NCBI RefSeq assembly: GCF_001426435.1
Contig: NZ_LMER01000016.1
Coordinates: forward strand, 159,902-223,901
Direction of reading: 5' to 3'
DNA: 64,000 bases
Source of the DNA: Angustibacter sp. Root456
GTDB taxonomy: Bacteria > Actinomycetota > Actinomycetes > Actinomycetales > Angustibacteraceae
Position numbers and translations under genes: made by a program. Below, in pieces: positions 38,753 through 47,181 of the stretch. The notes under the pieces are model-generated. The model was not told the origin of the DNA. It did no database searches and saw nothing but the letters and a program-made list of their open reading frames with translations. Every line of letters begins with the position of its first letter. Position 1 is the first letter of the stretch.

Positions 38753-39805
38753 TCAGCGCGCCAGGGCCGCGGCGCCGGCGGCGACGAGCCCGGGGACCAC
38801 GGCGCCGATGCCGTCGAACCCCGACCCTACGGTCTGCCCCTGGGTGTAGCGGTAGTGGATGCCCTCGAGGATCACGGCGAGCTTGAAGTAGCCGAACGCC
38901 ACGTACCAGGGGAGCGAGGTCAGGTCGGTGCCAGTGGTCGCGGCGTAGCGGGCGGCAAGCGCCGAGCCATCGGGGAAGCCGGCGACCGAGGCGGGGGTGT
39001 CGGCGACCGGCCCGAGGGACGACGCCACCTCGCCGCCCTCACCCCAGTAGACGAGCAGCAGCCCGAGGTCGGTGAGCGGGTCGCCGAGCGTGGCCATCTC
39101 CCAGTCGAGGACGGCGGCGACGTCCCACGCGCCAGGCCTGACGAGCAGGTTGTCGAGGCGGAAGTCGCCGTGCACGACCGAGGGTCGCGGCGACGTCGGC
39201 ACCGCACCGGCAAGGGCATCGCGCAGCGCGTCGATGCCCTCGACCTCGCGGCTGCGGCTCGCCTCCAGCTGGGTCGACCACCGGCGCACCTGCCGCTCGA
39301 GGAAGCCGTCGGGCCGGCCGAAGTCGTTCAGTCCCAACGACTTCGGGTCGCTGCGGTGCAGGGCGGCGAGCGTGTCGACCAACCGGTTCGCCAGCCCGGC
39401 GCGTTCGTCCTCCGGCACACCCAGCAGCGCGGCGCGGTCGCGCAGCACCACGCCGTCGACTCGCTGCATGACATAGAACGGCGCCCCGATGACCGACTCG
39501 TCGTCGCAGAGCAGCACGGGCTCGGGCACTGGCACGTGGGCGGTGTCGTGCGCCGCGTGCAGCGCGCTGATCACCCGGAACTCGCGCGCCATGTCGTGCG
39601 CCGTCGCCAGCACGTGGCCCAACGGCGGACGTCGCAGCACCCATCGGTGGGCGCCGTCGTCCAGCGTGTACGTGAGGTTCGACCGGCCGCCTGCGATGAG
39701 CTCGGCGCTCAGCGGTCCACCGCGTAGACCGGGGTGGTGCTCGTCGAGCCAGAGGGTCAGGGCGGCGAGGTCGACACCTCGCGGCGACGCCGGGTCAGGG
39801 GACAC
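38753..39805 (-). CDS. APH-family kinase paired with acyl-CoA dehydrogenase
   Basis: A 350-residue protein-kinase-like phosphotransferase. Motifs: [20 protein letters not shown] and LRRPP (nucleotide loop), catalytic [11 protein letters not shown], metal-binding [20 protein letters not shown] with VYWGEGG, and [20 protein letters not shown], all as in the kinase half of ACAD10/11. The substrate is therefore more likely a hydroxyacyl-CoA than an aminoglycoside. Start GTG at 39803-39805 in a divergent gap with the thioesterase gene. The dehydrogenase gene follows directly. Confidence 0.9.
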   Translation of the reverse strand: MSPDPASPRGVDLAALTLWLDEHHPGLRGGPLSAELIAGGRSNLTYTLDDGAHRWVLRRPPLGHVLATAHDMAREFRVISALHAAHDTAHVPVPEPVLLCDDESVIGAPFYVMQRVDGVVLRDRAALLGVPEDERAGLANRLVDTLAALHRSDPKSLGLNDFGRPDGFLERQVRRWSTQLEASRSREVEGIDALRDALAGAVPTSPRPSVVHGDFRLDNLLVRPGAWDVAAVLDWEMATLGDPLTDLGLLLVYWGEGGEVASSLGPVADTPASVAGFPDGSALAARYAATTGTDLTSLPWYVAFGYFKLAVILEGIHYRYTQGQTVGSGFDGIGAVVPGLVAAGAAALAR

Positions 39806-39825
39806 CGACGCACCGTATCTCAGCC

Positions 39826-39844
39826 AGATCCCGGCGCCGGATCT
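39826..39844. promoter_or_regulatory. Palindrome in the kinase/thioesterase divergent gap
   Basis: AGATCCCGGCGCCGGATCT has matching AGATCC/GGATCT ends around GGCGCC, with one unpaired base. It lies between divergent genes and could be an operator; no family is recognised. Confidence 0.3.
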
Positions 39845-39877
39845 AACCAGTGGTCGACGGCACGCCATGATGTCGGC

Positions 39878-40333
39878 ATGGCTCACTACCGCTGCGACTA
39901 CCCGATGCGCTGGTCGGACATGGACGCGTACGGCCACGTGAACAACGTGCAGTACCTGCGGTTCTTCGAGGACGCGCGGATCGAGGCCTTCGCCGCCCAC
40001 CAGGCGGGCGAGGGTGACAAGAGCCTGCTCGACACCGGAATCCTCGTGGCGCGGCACGAGATCGAGTACGTCAAGCCCCTGAAGTGGCGGCCCGAGCCGG
40101 TGCACATCGACCTGTGGATCACGACGATCAAGGGCGCCCGCATCGACGTCGGTTACGAGGTGTACGACGAGCACCCGGGGGAGGAGCGCGTGCGCTACGC
40201 GCTCGCCGCGTCGACCCTCGTGATCTACGACCTGGTGAGCGAGCGCCCCAAGCGGATCAGCCACGCGGACGTCGAGCGACTGGAGGCCCTGCGCGGCGAG
40301 CCGGTGCCCTTCCGGATGCGGCGCGCGCAGTGA
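39878..40333 (+). CDS. Acyl-CoA thioesterase, 4HBT hotdog family
   Basis: A 151-residue single-hotdog enzyme. The catalytic segment MRWSDMDAYGHVNNVQYLRF carries the family Asp and the HVNN motif. VKPLKWRPEPVHIDLWITTI and the ALAASTLVIYDLVS strand complete the fold. FcbC/YbgC-like proteins cut short or aromatic acyl-CoAs; the substrate here is unknown. ATG at 39878 keeps the family N-terminus (HYRCDYPMRWSD). The stop overlaps the next start. Confidence 0.93.
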   Translation: MAHYRCDYPMRWSDMDAYGHVNNVQYLRFFEDARIEAFAAHQAGEGDKSLLDTGILVARHEIEYVKPLKWRPEPVHIDLWITTIKGARIDVGYEVYDEHPGEERVRYALAASTLVIYDLVSERPKRISHADVERLEALRGEPVPFRMRRAQ

Positions 40334-40992
40334 GCGACCACCTGCTGGTGCCGGCGGCTGCCCTCGCCGACCTGGCGACGTACGTCGGTCGCGCCCGGCG
40401 CGTCGACCCCGACGGCGCGGTGCGACTCGTGGCGGTGGGTTCGGGCCTGGCCGTGTACGTCTCACCCGTGCACGGCAGCGGTGGGCCCACCGTGCTGGGG
40501 TTGCGCGTGCTGCCGCTGGCCGAGCCGTCGGACGTCGACGTCACGGTCGCGCTCGCGGCGGTCACCGACCGGCTGGCCCACCTCACCCCCTCGGTGAGCG
40601 CCCCGGCCGACGAGCCCATCGCGCTCGCCGTCCCGCCGGTGCAGGTGACCGACGCCGGGTGGGCCGGGGTGTCACCGCCGCGGACGGGCTGGGACGACGC
40701 AGGGAGCGTCACGCGCGAGGTGCTCGAGGAGGCCGTGCGGGCCGGCACGCAGGAGATCGCCGACGGCGCTCCTGAGGGCTCGGGCGCGCAGGCCGTCGCG
40801 CGCCTGCGGGCGCTGGTGTGGGGTCGCGACGTGCCGGGTGCGCCCGGACTGCCTGCAGGCGCGGCCTACACGGCCGACGCCCTCGGCTTCCTCGGCCCTG
40901 ACACCGCCGAGGTCGCCGTGCTGGCACGCGGCTCGTGGCGCCGCCTCAGCACCCCACGCGGGCACGTGCTGGCGCGTCCGTCGCTGCTCTGA
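40330..40992 (+). CDS. Conserved-type hypothetical protein following a thioesterase
   Basis: A 220-residue Ala-, Val- and Pro-rich soluble protein beginning in a GTGA overlap with the thioesterase gene. Segments: DHLLVPAAALADLATYVGRA, then RLVAVGSGLAVYVSPVHG, VLGLRVLPLAEPSDVDVTVA, and a C-terminal GSWRRLSTPRGHVLARPSLL. No nucleotide-binding or catalytic motif is visible. The tight coupling suggests a shared process with the thioesterase, but I do not recognise the family beyond a memory of actinobacterial hypothetical proteins in this position. Confidence 0.7.
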   Translation: MSDHLLVPAAALADLATYVGRARRVDPDGAVRLVAVGSGLAVYVSPVHGSGGPTVLGLRVLPLAEPSDVDVTVALAAVTDRLAHLTPSVSAPADEPIALAVPPVQVTDAGWAGVSPPRTGWDDAGSVTREVLEEAVRAGTQEIADGAPEGSGAQAVARLRALVWGRDVPGAPGLPAGAAYTADALGFLGPDTAEVAVLARGSWRRLSTPRGHVLARPSLL

Positions 40993-41010
40993 GCGGACCT
41001 TCGGCCCTGG
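40993..41010. promoter_or_regulatory. DosR/DevR-like box before the 41-49 kb operon
   Basis: GCGGACCTTCGGCCCTGG begins at the last base of the preceding stop codon region and lies about 35 bp before the GTG at 41045. It shares GGACCTTCG and CCCTG with the site at 7133. The gene behind it has the domain make-up of the DosR-regulon protein Rv0571c. Confidence 0.55.
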
Positions 41011-41044
41011 ATCGACGCGGCCGGCAGGCGGGAGGGTCGAGGGC

Positions 41045-42388
41045 GTGGAGCGCGTGCACCGTTTCGCCGACCGCGCCGACGCCGGCCGCCGGCTCGCCGA
41101 CCACCTGGCCGCACGCCCGTGGCCGGCCGGCCAGGTCGTGGTGCTGGGCGTCCCCCGCGGTGGGGTTCCCGTCGCCGTCCCGGTGGCTCAGGCCCTCGGG
41201 GCGCCGCTCGACGTCCTCGTCGTCCGCAAGCTCGGCCTGCCGTACCAGCGCGAGCTGGCCATGGGCGCCGTGGGCGAGGGCGGGGTGCGGGTGCTCAACG
41301 AAGAGGTGCTGCGCCGCTCGGGCGTGACGGCGGCGCAGCTGGCGGCGGTGCAGGGCGACGAGCAGCGCGAGGTCGATGTGCGCTGCGCGCGGTTCCGCCC
41401 CGGCCGCCAGGCGCTGCCGCTGGCCGGGCGCGTCGCGGTGGTGGTGGACGACGGCATCGCCACCGGCTCGACCATGCGCGCGGCCTGCCAGATCGCCCGA
41501 GCCAGTGGCGCCCAGCGCGTCGTCGTGGCCGTGCCCGTGGCCTCGCGGGAGGCAGTCGAGGTCGTGCGGCGCGACGCCGACGAGGTGGTGGTCCTCTCGG
41601 TGCCGCCGTGGTTCTCGAGCGTCGGCCAGTGGTACGACGACTTCGCGCAGGTCTCGGACGACACGGTCGCGCGGCTGCTCGCCGAGAGCACCACCGCGCC
41701 GAGGCCCGCCACGCTTGACCCGGAAGTGACGGTGCCCGCCGGGGACGTCGACCTCGCGGCCACGCTGACCGTGCCGGCGTCGCCCGTGGGCGTCATCGCG
41801 TTCGCGCACGGCAGCGGCAGCAGCCGGCACAGCCCCCGCAACCGGTACGTCGCCGGGCGGCTGCAGCAGGCCGGGCTGGCGACGCTGCTGCTCGACCTGC
41901 TCACCGCGCAGGAGGACGGTCGGCGCGACCTCGTCTTCGACGTCCCGCTGCTGAGCGAGCGGCTGGGTGCAGCCTGCCGCTGGCTGGCGCACGACGCGCG
42001 CACGCGCGGGCTGCCGCTCGGCCTGTTCGGTGCCAGCACCGGGGCCGCGGCCGCGATCGCGACGGCCGCGGATCCGGCGTCCACGGTGCAGGCCGTGGTG
42101 AGCCGGGGCGGGCGGCCCGATCTGGCGCCCGATCACCTGCCGCTCGTGCGGGCCCCCACCTTGCTGGTCGTCGGCGGTGACGACGACGTGGTGCTCGAGC
42201 TCAACCAGCGCGCCCAGGAGCGCTTGCGGTGCCCGAGCCGGCTGGTGGTGGTGCCGGGGGCGACCCACCTGTTCGAGGAGCCCGGGACGCTGGAGCAGGT
42301 GGCCGACCTGGCCGCCGGCTGGTTCACCACGCACCTGCACCCGCCCGCCGCCCAGCCCTCTCACCACCCGGTGGACGCCGATGGCTGA
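41045..42388 (+). CDS. Phosphoribosyltransferase-dienelactone hydrolase fusion (Rv0571c-like)
   Basis: A 447-residue two-domain protein. Residues 1-215 are a phosphoribosyltransferase fold: VVVLGVPRGGVPVAVPVAQA, LDVLVVRKLGLPYQRELAMG, and the PRPP loop VAVVVDDGIATGSTMRA. PPWFSSVGQWYDDFAQVSDD is a typical ending. Residues 225-440 are an alpha/beta hydrolase: GVIAFAHGSGSSRHSPRNRY, the nucleophile elbow GLFGASTGAAAA, TLLVVGGDDDVV and the final His in VPGATHLFEEPG. M. tuberculosis Rv0571c (443 residues, DosR regulon) has the same domain pair. The real reaction is not known. Start GTG at 41045 follows GGGAGGGTCGAGGGC. Confidence 0.88.
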   Translation: MERVHRFADRADAGRRLADHLAARPWPAGQVVVLGVPRGGVPVAVPVAQALGAPLDVLVVRKLGLPYQRELAMGAVGEGGVRVLNEEVLRRSGVTAAQLAAVQGDEQREVDVRCARFRPGRQALPLAGRVAVVVDDGIATGSTMRAACQIARASGAQRVVVAVPVASREAVEVVRRDADEVVVLSVPPWFSSVGQWYDDFAQVSDDTVARLLAESTTAPRPATLDPEVTVPAGDVDLAATLTVPASPVGVIAFAHGSGSSRHSPRNRYVAGRLQQAGLATLLLDLLTAQEDGRRDLVFDVPLLSERLGAACRWLAHDARTRGLPLGLFGASTGAAAAIATAADPASTVQAVVSRGGRPDLAPDHLPLVRAPTLLVVGGDDDVVLELNQRAQERLRCPSRLVVVPGATHLFEEPGTLEQVADLAAGWFTTHLHPPAAQPSHHPVDADG

Positions 42389-45365
42389 CGACCCCCCTGG
42401 GCTGGGCTTCCCCGACCACACCGCCGCGGCAGTGGTGCTCGACTGGGATGGCACGGCGGTCGCCGACCGTCGAGCACCCGCCACGGCGGTGCGCCGGCGC
42501 ATCGAACGCCTGTGCGCCACGGGTGTGCACGTGGCCGTCGTGAGTGGCACGCACGTCGAGAACGTCGACGGCCAGCTGCGCGCTCGACCGAGCGGCCCGG
42601 GCCACCTGCTGCTCGCCACGAACCGCGGGTCGGAGCTGTACGAGGTGCGCGATGACGGCCCGTGGCTGCTCACCCGCCGTACGGCCACGCCGGTCGAGGA
42701 CGACGCCCTCGACGCCGCCGCCCAGCAGGTGGCGCACGCGCTGGTGGCGCGCGGTCTCGGCGGCGTCGTGGTGCGGCGGCTGAACCGACGCAAGATCGAC
42801 CTGCTGCCCGAGCCGGCCTGGGCCGAGCCACCGAAGGCCCGCATCGCCGAGCTCGTCGACGAGGTGACGCGCCGAGCGCGGGCGGCCGGCTTCGGCGGCC
42901 TGCCCGACGTCGTGACGCTCGCGCTCACCGCCGCCCGCGACGCCGGATTGCCCGACCCACGCGTCACGAGCGACGCCAAGCACGTCGAGATCGGTCTCAC
43001 CGACAAGTCCGACGCGATGCGGGCACTGCTGGCGCGGTGGTGGCGGATCGGCGTCGGCCCCGGGCTGCTGCTCGTCGCGGGTGACGAGTTCGGGCCCCTG
43101 GGCGGCGCGCCCGGCAGCGACTCGATGATGCTCGTGCCCGAAGCCGCGAGGGCCGTCGTGGTCTCGGTGGGTGTGGAGCCGTCAGGGGTGCCGGCTGGCG
43201 TCCGCTGGCTCGGCGGTGGGCCGGCGCGCTTCGTGCAGCTGCTCGACGACCAGCTCGTGCGTCATGCCCGCCGCCGCGCACCGGTGGTCGACGCCGATCC
43301 GGCGTGGACGGTGGTCGAGACCGGCGCCGACCCGTTGCGCCACCGCATCACCGAGACGCTGTTCACCACGGGCGCCGGGGGGATGGCGGTGCGCGGCTCG
43401 ACCGAGGAGGCGGCGTCCGTGCCGCTGCTCCTCGCGGCCGGCGTCTACCACCGCCGCGGCCCCGACCAGCACCTGCTGCCCGGGCCGTCGTGGACCGAGC
43501 TGGAGGTGGCACCCTCGCCGCAACAGGACGTGCGCGTGCTCGACCTGCGCACGGGTGTGCTGGCCCGCGAGGAGGTCGGCGGTACCGGCCCGCCGGTGCG
43601 CTCCGTGCGGTTCTGCAGCGCCAGCCGGCCCGGCGTGATGGCGCTGCGCACCGAGGCGGCGCCAGGCCGGCTGCGCCCGGGGCCGACGTTCCGAGCACCG
43701 GCTGCGCTGCCGATGCCCCACGGCCGCCTCGCCGCTGGCCCGTGGGCGCGGGTGGCGAGCGACCTCGGCGGGGGCATCGCAGCCGTGGCGCAGCAGTCCG
43801 TCGGCCGTGGTGAGGTGCGGTCGGTGGAGCGGATCGTCGCCCTCACGGCCGACGCCCGTCGGCAACCGTCGCTGGCTGCCGCCCACCAGGCGCTGCGCGA
43901 GGCGGCGGCTCTGGGTTTCGACGCCCTGCTCGCCGAGCACCGCGCCGCCTGGGCCGAACGCTGGGACGCCGTCGACGTCCGCATCCCCGACGACCCGGAC
44001 GCCGAGCGAGCCGTGCGGTTCGCCCTCTTCCAGCTGTGGTGCAACACCGGACGCCACGACGAGCTGGCCGTGGGCGCTCGGGGCCTGTCGGGGCCCGGCT
44101 ACCTCGGCCACGTGTTCTGGGACGCCGACGTGTTCGTGCTGCCCGCACTCGTCGCCATCGACCCGTCGTCGGCGCACGCGATGGTGCGCTACCGGCTGCA
44201 CCGGCTGGGTGCAGCGCGGGCGAGCGCGCGCGCCGCCGGCCACGCAGGTGCGCGCTTCCCGTGGGAGTCGGCCGCCGCCGGCGACGACGTGACGCCGGTG
44301 AGCGTGGCGATCGGCGCGCAGCCCGCCCCCGTGCTGACGGGCCGTCAGGAGGAGCACATCACCGCGGACGTCGCCTGGGCCGCCCTGCAGTGCGCCCACT
44401 GGAGCGGACGCCGCCTCCAGCCGGGGTCGGCCGAGCTCGAGCTGGTGCTCGACACCGCTCGGTACTGGACGAGCAGGTGCCGCACGGACTCCGAGGGCCG
44501 GGCGCACCTCGACGGCGTGATGGGCCCGGACGAGTACCACGACTCGGTCGACGACAACGCCTACACGAACGTGATGGCGCGCTGGAACCTGCGCACCGCA
44601 GCGGATCTCGCGGAACCGTGGGGGCTGTGTCCGGCCGAGGCGCCGGCGTGGCGCGCGCTCGCTGACGCCCTCGTCGACGGCTACGACCCGGCCACCGGGC
44701 TGTACGAGCAGTTCCGCGGCTACCACCGGCTCGAGCCGCTCCTCGCGGCCGATCTGGCGCCCCCGCCCATGGCCGCGGACGTGCTGTTCGGCCGTGACCG
44801 GGTCGCCGCTTCGCAGGTCATCAAGCAGCCGGACGTGCTCATGCTGCACCACCTGGTGCCGGACGACGTGGCGCCCGGCTCGCTGGTCACCAACCTCGAC
44901 CACTACGGCCCGCGCACCGCCCACGGGTCGTCACTGTCGCCGGCGATCTCGGCGTCGCTGCTGGCGCGAGCGGGGCGCCCGGACGACGCCCTCGTGATGC
45001 TGCGCCAGGCGCTCGCCATCGACCTCGGCGACGAGCACGGCATGACCGCCGCCGGTCTGCACCTGGGCACGCTCGGGGGTGTGTGGCAGGCCATGCTGGT
45101 GGGCTTCCTGGGTGCGCGCGTGCGCGGTGGCGTCCTGCTGCTCGACCCCGTGCTGCCGCGGGCCTGGCCGAGCCTGAGGCTGCGTTTTCGGTGCTTGGGT
45201 CGGCGGGTGCGCGTCCACGTCGACTCCACTCACGTGCACGTCGACGTCGACGGCCGCGTGCCGGTTGCGGTGGGAACCGGCCCGGTGCAGGTCGTGTCGA
45301 AGCGCGCCCGCGTCGAGCGCGCTGACCACCAGCCATCTGCGATCCAGGGGGTGCGAGGTGCCTGA
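42381..45365 (+). CDS. HAD phosphatase-GH65 fusion (OtsB1/Rv2006-like)
   Basis: A 994-residue fusion. Residues 1-290 are a HAD phosphatase of the trehalose-6-phosphatase kind (AVVLDWDGTAVADRRAP with the DWDGT nucleophile motif, LLLATNRGSELYEV, LLLVAGDEFGPLGGAPGSD). Residues 320-985 are a GH65 domain: HVFWDADVFVLPALVAIDPS, MGPDEYHDSVDDNAYTNVMA with the catalytic acid Glu, VIKQPDVLML, and TAAGLHLGTLGGVWQAMLVG. GH65 enzymes are trehalose, maltose or kojibiose phosphorylases and hydrolases. M. tuberculosis Rv2006 (OtsB1, DosR regulon) has both domains. The start overlaps the previous gene by eight bases. Confidence 0.9.
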   Translation: MADDPPGLGFPDHTAAAVVLDWDGTAVADRRAPATAVRRRIERLCATGVHVAVVSGTHVENVDGQLRARPSGPGHLLLATNRGSELYEVRDDGPWLLTRRTATPVEDDALDAAAQQVAHALVARGLGGVVVRRLNRRKIDLLPEPAWAEPPKARIAELVDEVTRRARAAGFGGLPDVVTLALTAARDAGLPDPRVTSDAKHVEIGLTDKSDAMRALLARWWRIGVGPGLLLVAGDEFGPLGGAPGSDSMMLVPEAARAVVVSVGVEPSGVPAGVRWLGGGPARFVQLLDDQLVRHARRRAPVVDADPAWTVVETGADPLRHRITETLFTTGAGGMAVRGSTEEAASVPLLLAAGVYHRRGPDQHLLPGPSWTELEVAPSPQQDVRVLDLRTGVLAREEVGGTGPPVRSVRFCSASRPGVMALRTEAAPGRLRPGPTFRAPAALPMPHGRLAAGPWARVASDLGGGIAAVAQQSVGRGEVRSVERIVALTADARRQPSLAAAHQALREAAALGFDALLAEHRAAWAERWDAVDVRIPDDPDAERAVRFALFQLWCNTGRHDELAVGARGLSGPGYLGHVFWDADVFVLPALVAIDPSSAHAMVRYRLHRLGAARASARAAGHAGARFPWESAAAGDDVTPVSVAIGAQPAPVLTGRQEEHITADVAWAALQCAHWSGRRLQPGSAELELVLDTARYWTSRCRTDSEGRAHLDGVMGPDEYHDSVDDNAYTNVMARWNLRTAADLAEPWGLCPAEAPAWRALADALVDGYDPATGLYEQFRGYHRLEPLLAADLAPPPMAADVLFGRDRVAASQVIKQPDVLMLHHLVPDDVAPGSLVTNLDHYGPRTAHGSSLSPAISASLLARAGRPDDALVMLRQALAIDLGDEHGMTAAGLHLGTLGGVWQAMLVGFLGARVRGGVLLLDPVLPRAWPSLRLRFRCLGRRVRVHVDSTHVHVDVDGRVPVAVGTGPVQVVSKRARVERADHQPSAIQGVRGA

Positions 45366-46113
45366 AGTCGTTGCCGCAGTGACCGATGAGGCCAGGCGCG
45401 GACCCGTGCTCGACGTCGCCAGCGCCGTGGCGTCGTTGATGCGAGCGCGCGTGCGGGAGGTCGGCGTCGCCTCCGACGACCCCGACCGCGCTGCCCTCGC
45501 GGTGCTGGAGGCACTGGAACCGGCCGACGTGCTGGTGGGCGTCGTCCCGGCCGCGGTCGACCCCGCAGCCCCGTCGTGGCGGGTCATGCGCGAGTCGACC
45601 AAGCCGTTGGTGCTGCTGCCACCGGACCTGCCCAGCGGCCCGAACCCGATCGGGCGCGTGCTGGTGCCGCTCGACGGCTCCCGCGAGTGCGCGCGCGCCG
45701 TGGAGCACACCATCGAGCTGTGTCGCCGAGCGGACGTCGACCTGGTCGTGCTGCACGTCTTCGGCCCGGGGACGGCGCCGCCGTACTGGGACCAGGACGT
45801 GCACGCCCTCAACGTGTGGGCCGAGGAGTTCATGTCTCGGCACGTCCGCGGAGCCGGCGTGCGGCTCGAGGTGCGGGTGGGGGCGCCGGAGGACAGCGTG
45901 GTCGAGGTGGCCGAGGGGCTCGGAGCCGACCTCATCGCGCTGGGGTGGTCACAGCGGTTGGAGGACGGCCGGGCCCGGACGGTGCGCCGCTCGGTGCTCG
46001 AGGCGCACGTCCCCGTCATGCTCGTGCCAGTGAGCGGACGCGACGCCGATGGCGAGGACCCGCCGCAGGGACGTTGGGCCCTGGCCGAGCAACCGGGCGC
46101 GAGGATGTCCTGA
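45358..46113 (+). CDS. Universal stress protein, tandem or N-extended
   Basis: A 251-residue protein. The clear UspA domain begins near residue 100: PIGRVLVPLDGSRECARAVE, HTIELCRRADVDLVVLHVFG and VVEVAEGLGADLIALGWSQR. The first 95 residues (PEVVAAVTDEARRGPVLDVA and STKPLVLLPPDLPSGPN) look like a degenerate first Usp domain. The ATP-binding G-2X-G-9X-G(S/T) motif is not evident in the C-terminal domain, so nucleotide binding is doubtful. GTG at 45358 overlaps the GH65 stop by eight bases. Usp proteins are abundant in dormancy regulons. Confidence 0.85.
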   Translation: MPEVVAAVTDEARRGPVLDVASAVASLMRARVREVGVASDDPDRAALAVLEALEPADVLVGVVPAAVDPAAPSWRVMRESTKPLVLLPPDLPSGPNPIGRVLVPLDGSRECARAVEHTIELCRRADVDLVVLHVFGPGTAPPYWDQDVHALNVWAEEFMSRHVRGAGVRLEVRVGAPEDSVVEVAEGLGADLIALGWSQRLEDGRARTVRRSVLEAHVPVMLVPVSGRDADGEDPPQGRWALAEQPGARMS

Positions 46114-46116
46114 GCC

Positions 46117-47181
46117 ATGCGTATCGGCATCGTGGCGCCCCCGTGGCTCCCGGTGCCGCCGACGAGCTACGGCGGCATCGAGGCGATGATCGACGGGCTC
46201 GCGCGCGGGCTGAGCCACATGGGGCACGACGTGCGGCTCTTCACGGTGGCCGTGTCGACCTGCCCCGTGCGGCGGCTGGCGTTGTTCGGTGAAGCCCAGG
46301 ACGACATGGGCCAGGCGCTGACCGAGGCCGCGCACGTGGCGGCGGCGTACGAGGCGCTGCAGGACGTCGACGTGATCCACGACCACACGCTGCTCGGCCC
46401 GCTGGTGGGCCCGCTCACGATCGACCACGCCGGCGCGGCACCCGGCCCGCCGGTGGTGCTCACCCACCACAACCCGTTCACGCCCGAGGCGGCTCGCGTG
46501 CTGAGCGTCGTGGCGAGACGCGCCACCGTCGTGGCGGTGTCGCACGCCCACGCCAGGTCGGCGCACGGCGTGCCGGTCGGAGCCGTCGTCCACCACGGGG
46601 TCGATGTCAAGCGCTACCACCCGCGCCCCTCGGCCGAGCATGGCTACCTGCTGTTCCTGGGGCGGATGTCGCCCGACAAGGGGGTCCACGTGGCGGTACG
46701 GGTCGCCGCGCGCACAGGACGGCAGCTGGTGATCGCCACCAAGATGCGCCAACCCGAGGAGGTCGCCTACTACGAACGCGAGGTGGCGCCGCTGCTCGGT
46801 CCGGGTGCCGAGCGGCCCGAGGAGGCGACCCTGGAGGAGGCCACCGCGCTGCTCGCGGGCGCCAGCGCGCTGCTCAACCCCATCGCGTGGCCGGAACCGT
46901 TCGGCATGGTGATGATCGAGGCGCTCGCCAGCGGGACGCCGGTGATCGCGTTCCCCCACGGAGCGGCACCGGAGATCGTCGACCACGGACGCACCGGCTT
47001 CCTGTGCGGTGGTGAGGACGCCATGGTCGAGGCGGTGCGGCGGATCGACGAGCTCGACCGCGGCGACTGCCGCATCGCCGCCGAGCGCCGCTTCTCGATC
47101 GAGCGGATGGCGCGCGACTACCTCGGCCTGTACCTGCGCGTGCAGCGAGCCGCCCACCACGATCCGGCGCTGCTGCCGTGA
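46117..47181 (+). CDS. Glycosyltransferase family 4
   Basis: A 354-residue GT-B glycosyltransferase. N-terminal half: RIGIVAPPWLPVPPTSYGGI EAMID (split), VIHDHTLLGPLVG, VVLTHHNPFTPEA. C-terminal nucleotide-sugar half: GYLLFLGRMSPDKGVHVAVR and WPEPFGMVMIEALASGTPVI with the E-x7-E motif, followed by GAAPEIVDHGRTGFLC. Only four bases separate it from the Usp gene and it overlaps the next start (GTGA). The acceptor is unknown; an alpha-glucan or trehalose-type glucoside would suit the neighbours. Confidence 0.92.
   Translation: MRIGIVAPPWLPVPPTSYGGIEAMIDGLARGLSHMGHDVRLFTVAVSTCPVRRLALFGEAQDDMGQALTEAAHVAAAYEALQDVDVIHDHTLLGPLVGPLTIDHAGAAPGPPVVLTHHNPFTPEAARVLSVVARRATVVAVSHAHARSAHGVPVGAVVHHGVDVKRYHPRPSAEHGYLLFLGRMSPDKGVHVAVRVAARTGRQLVIATKMRQPEEVAYYEREVAPLLGPGAERPEEATLEEATALLAGASALLNPIAWPEPFGMVMIEALASGTPVIAFPHGAAPEIVDHGRTGFLCGGEDAMVEAVRRIDELDRGDCRIAAERRFSIERMARDYLGLYLRVQRAAHHDPALLP

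Noticed and set aside
38753-39805. Aminoglycoside resistance gene
   Set aside because: The APH motifs belong to the ACAD10/11-type kinase branch and the neighbour is an acyl-CoA dehydrogenase gene.
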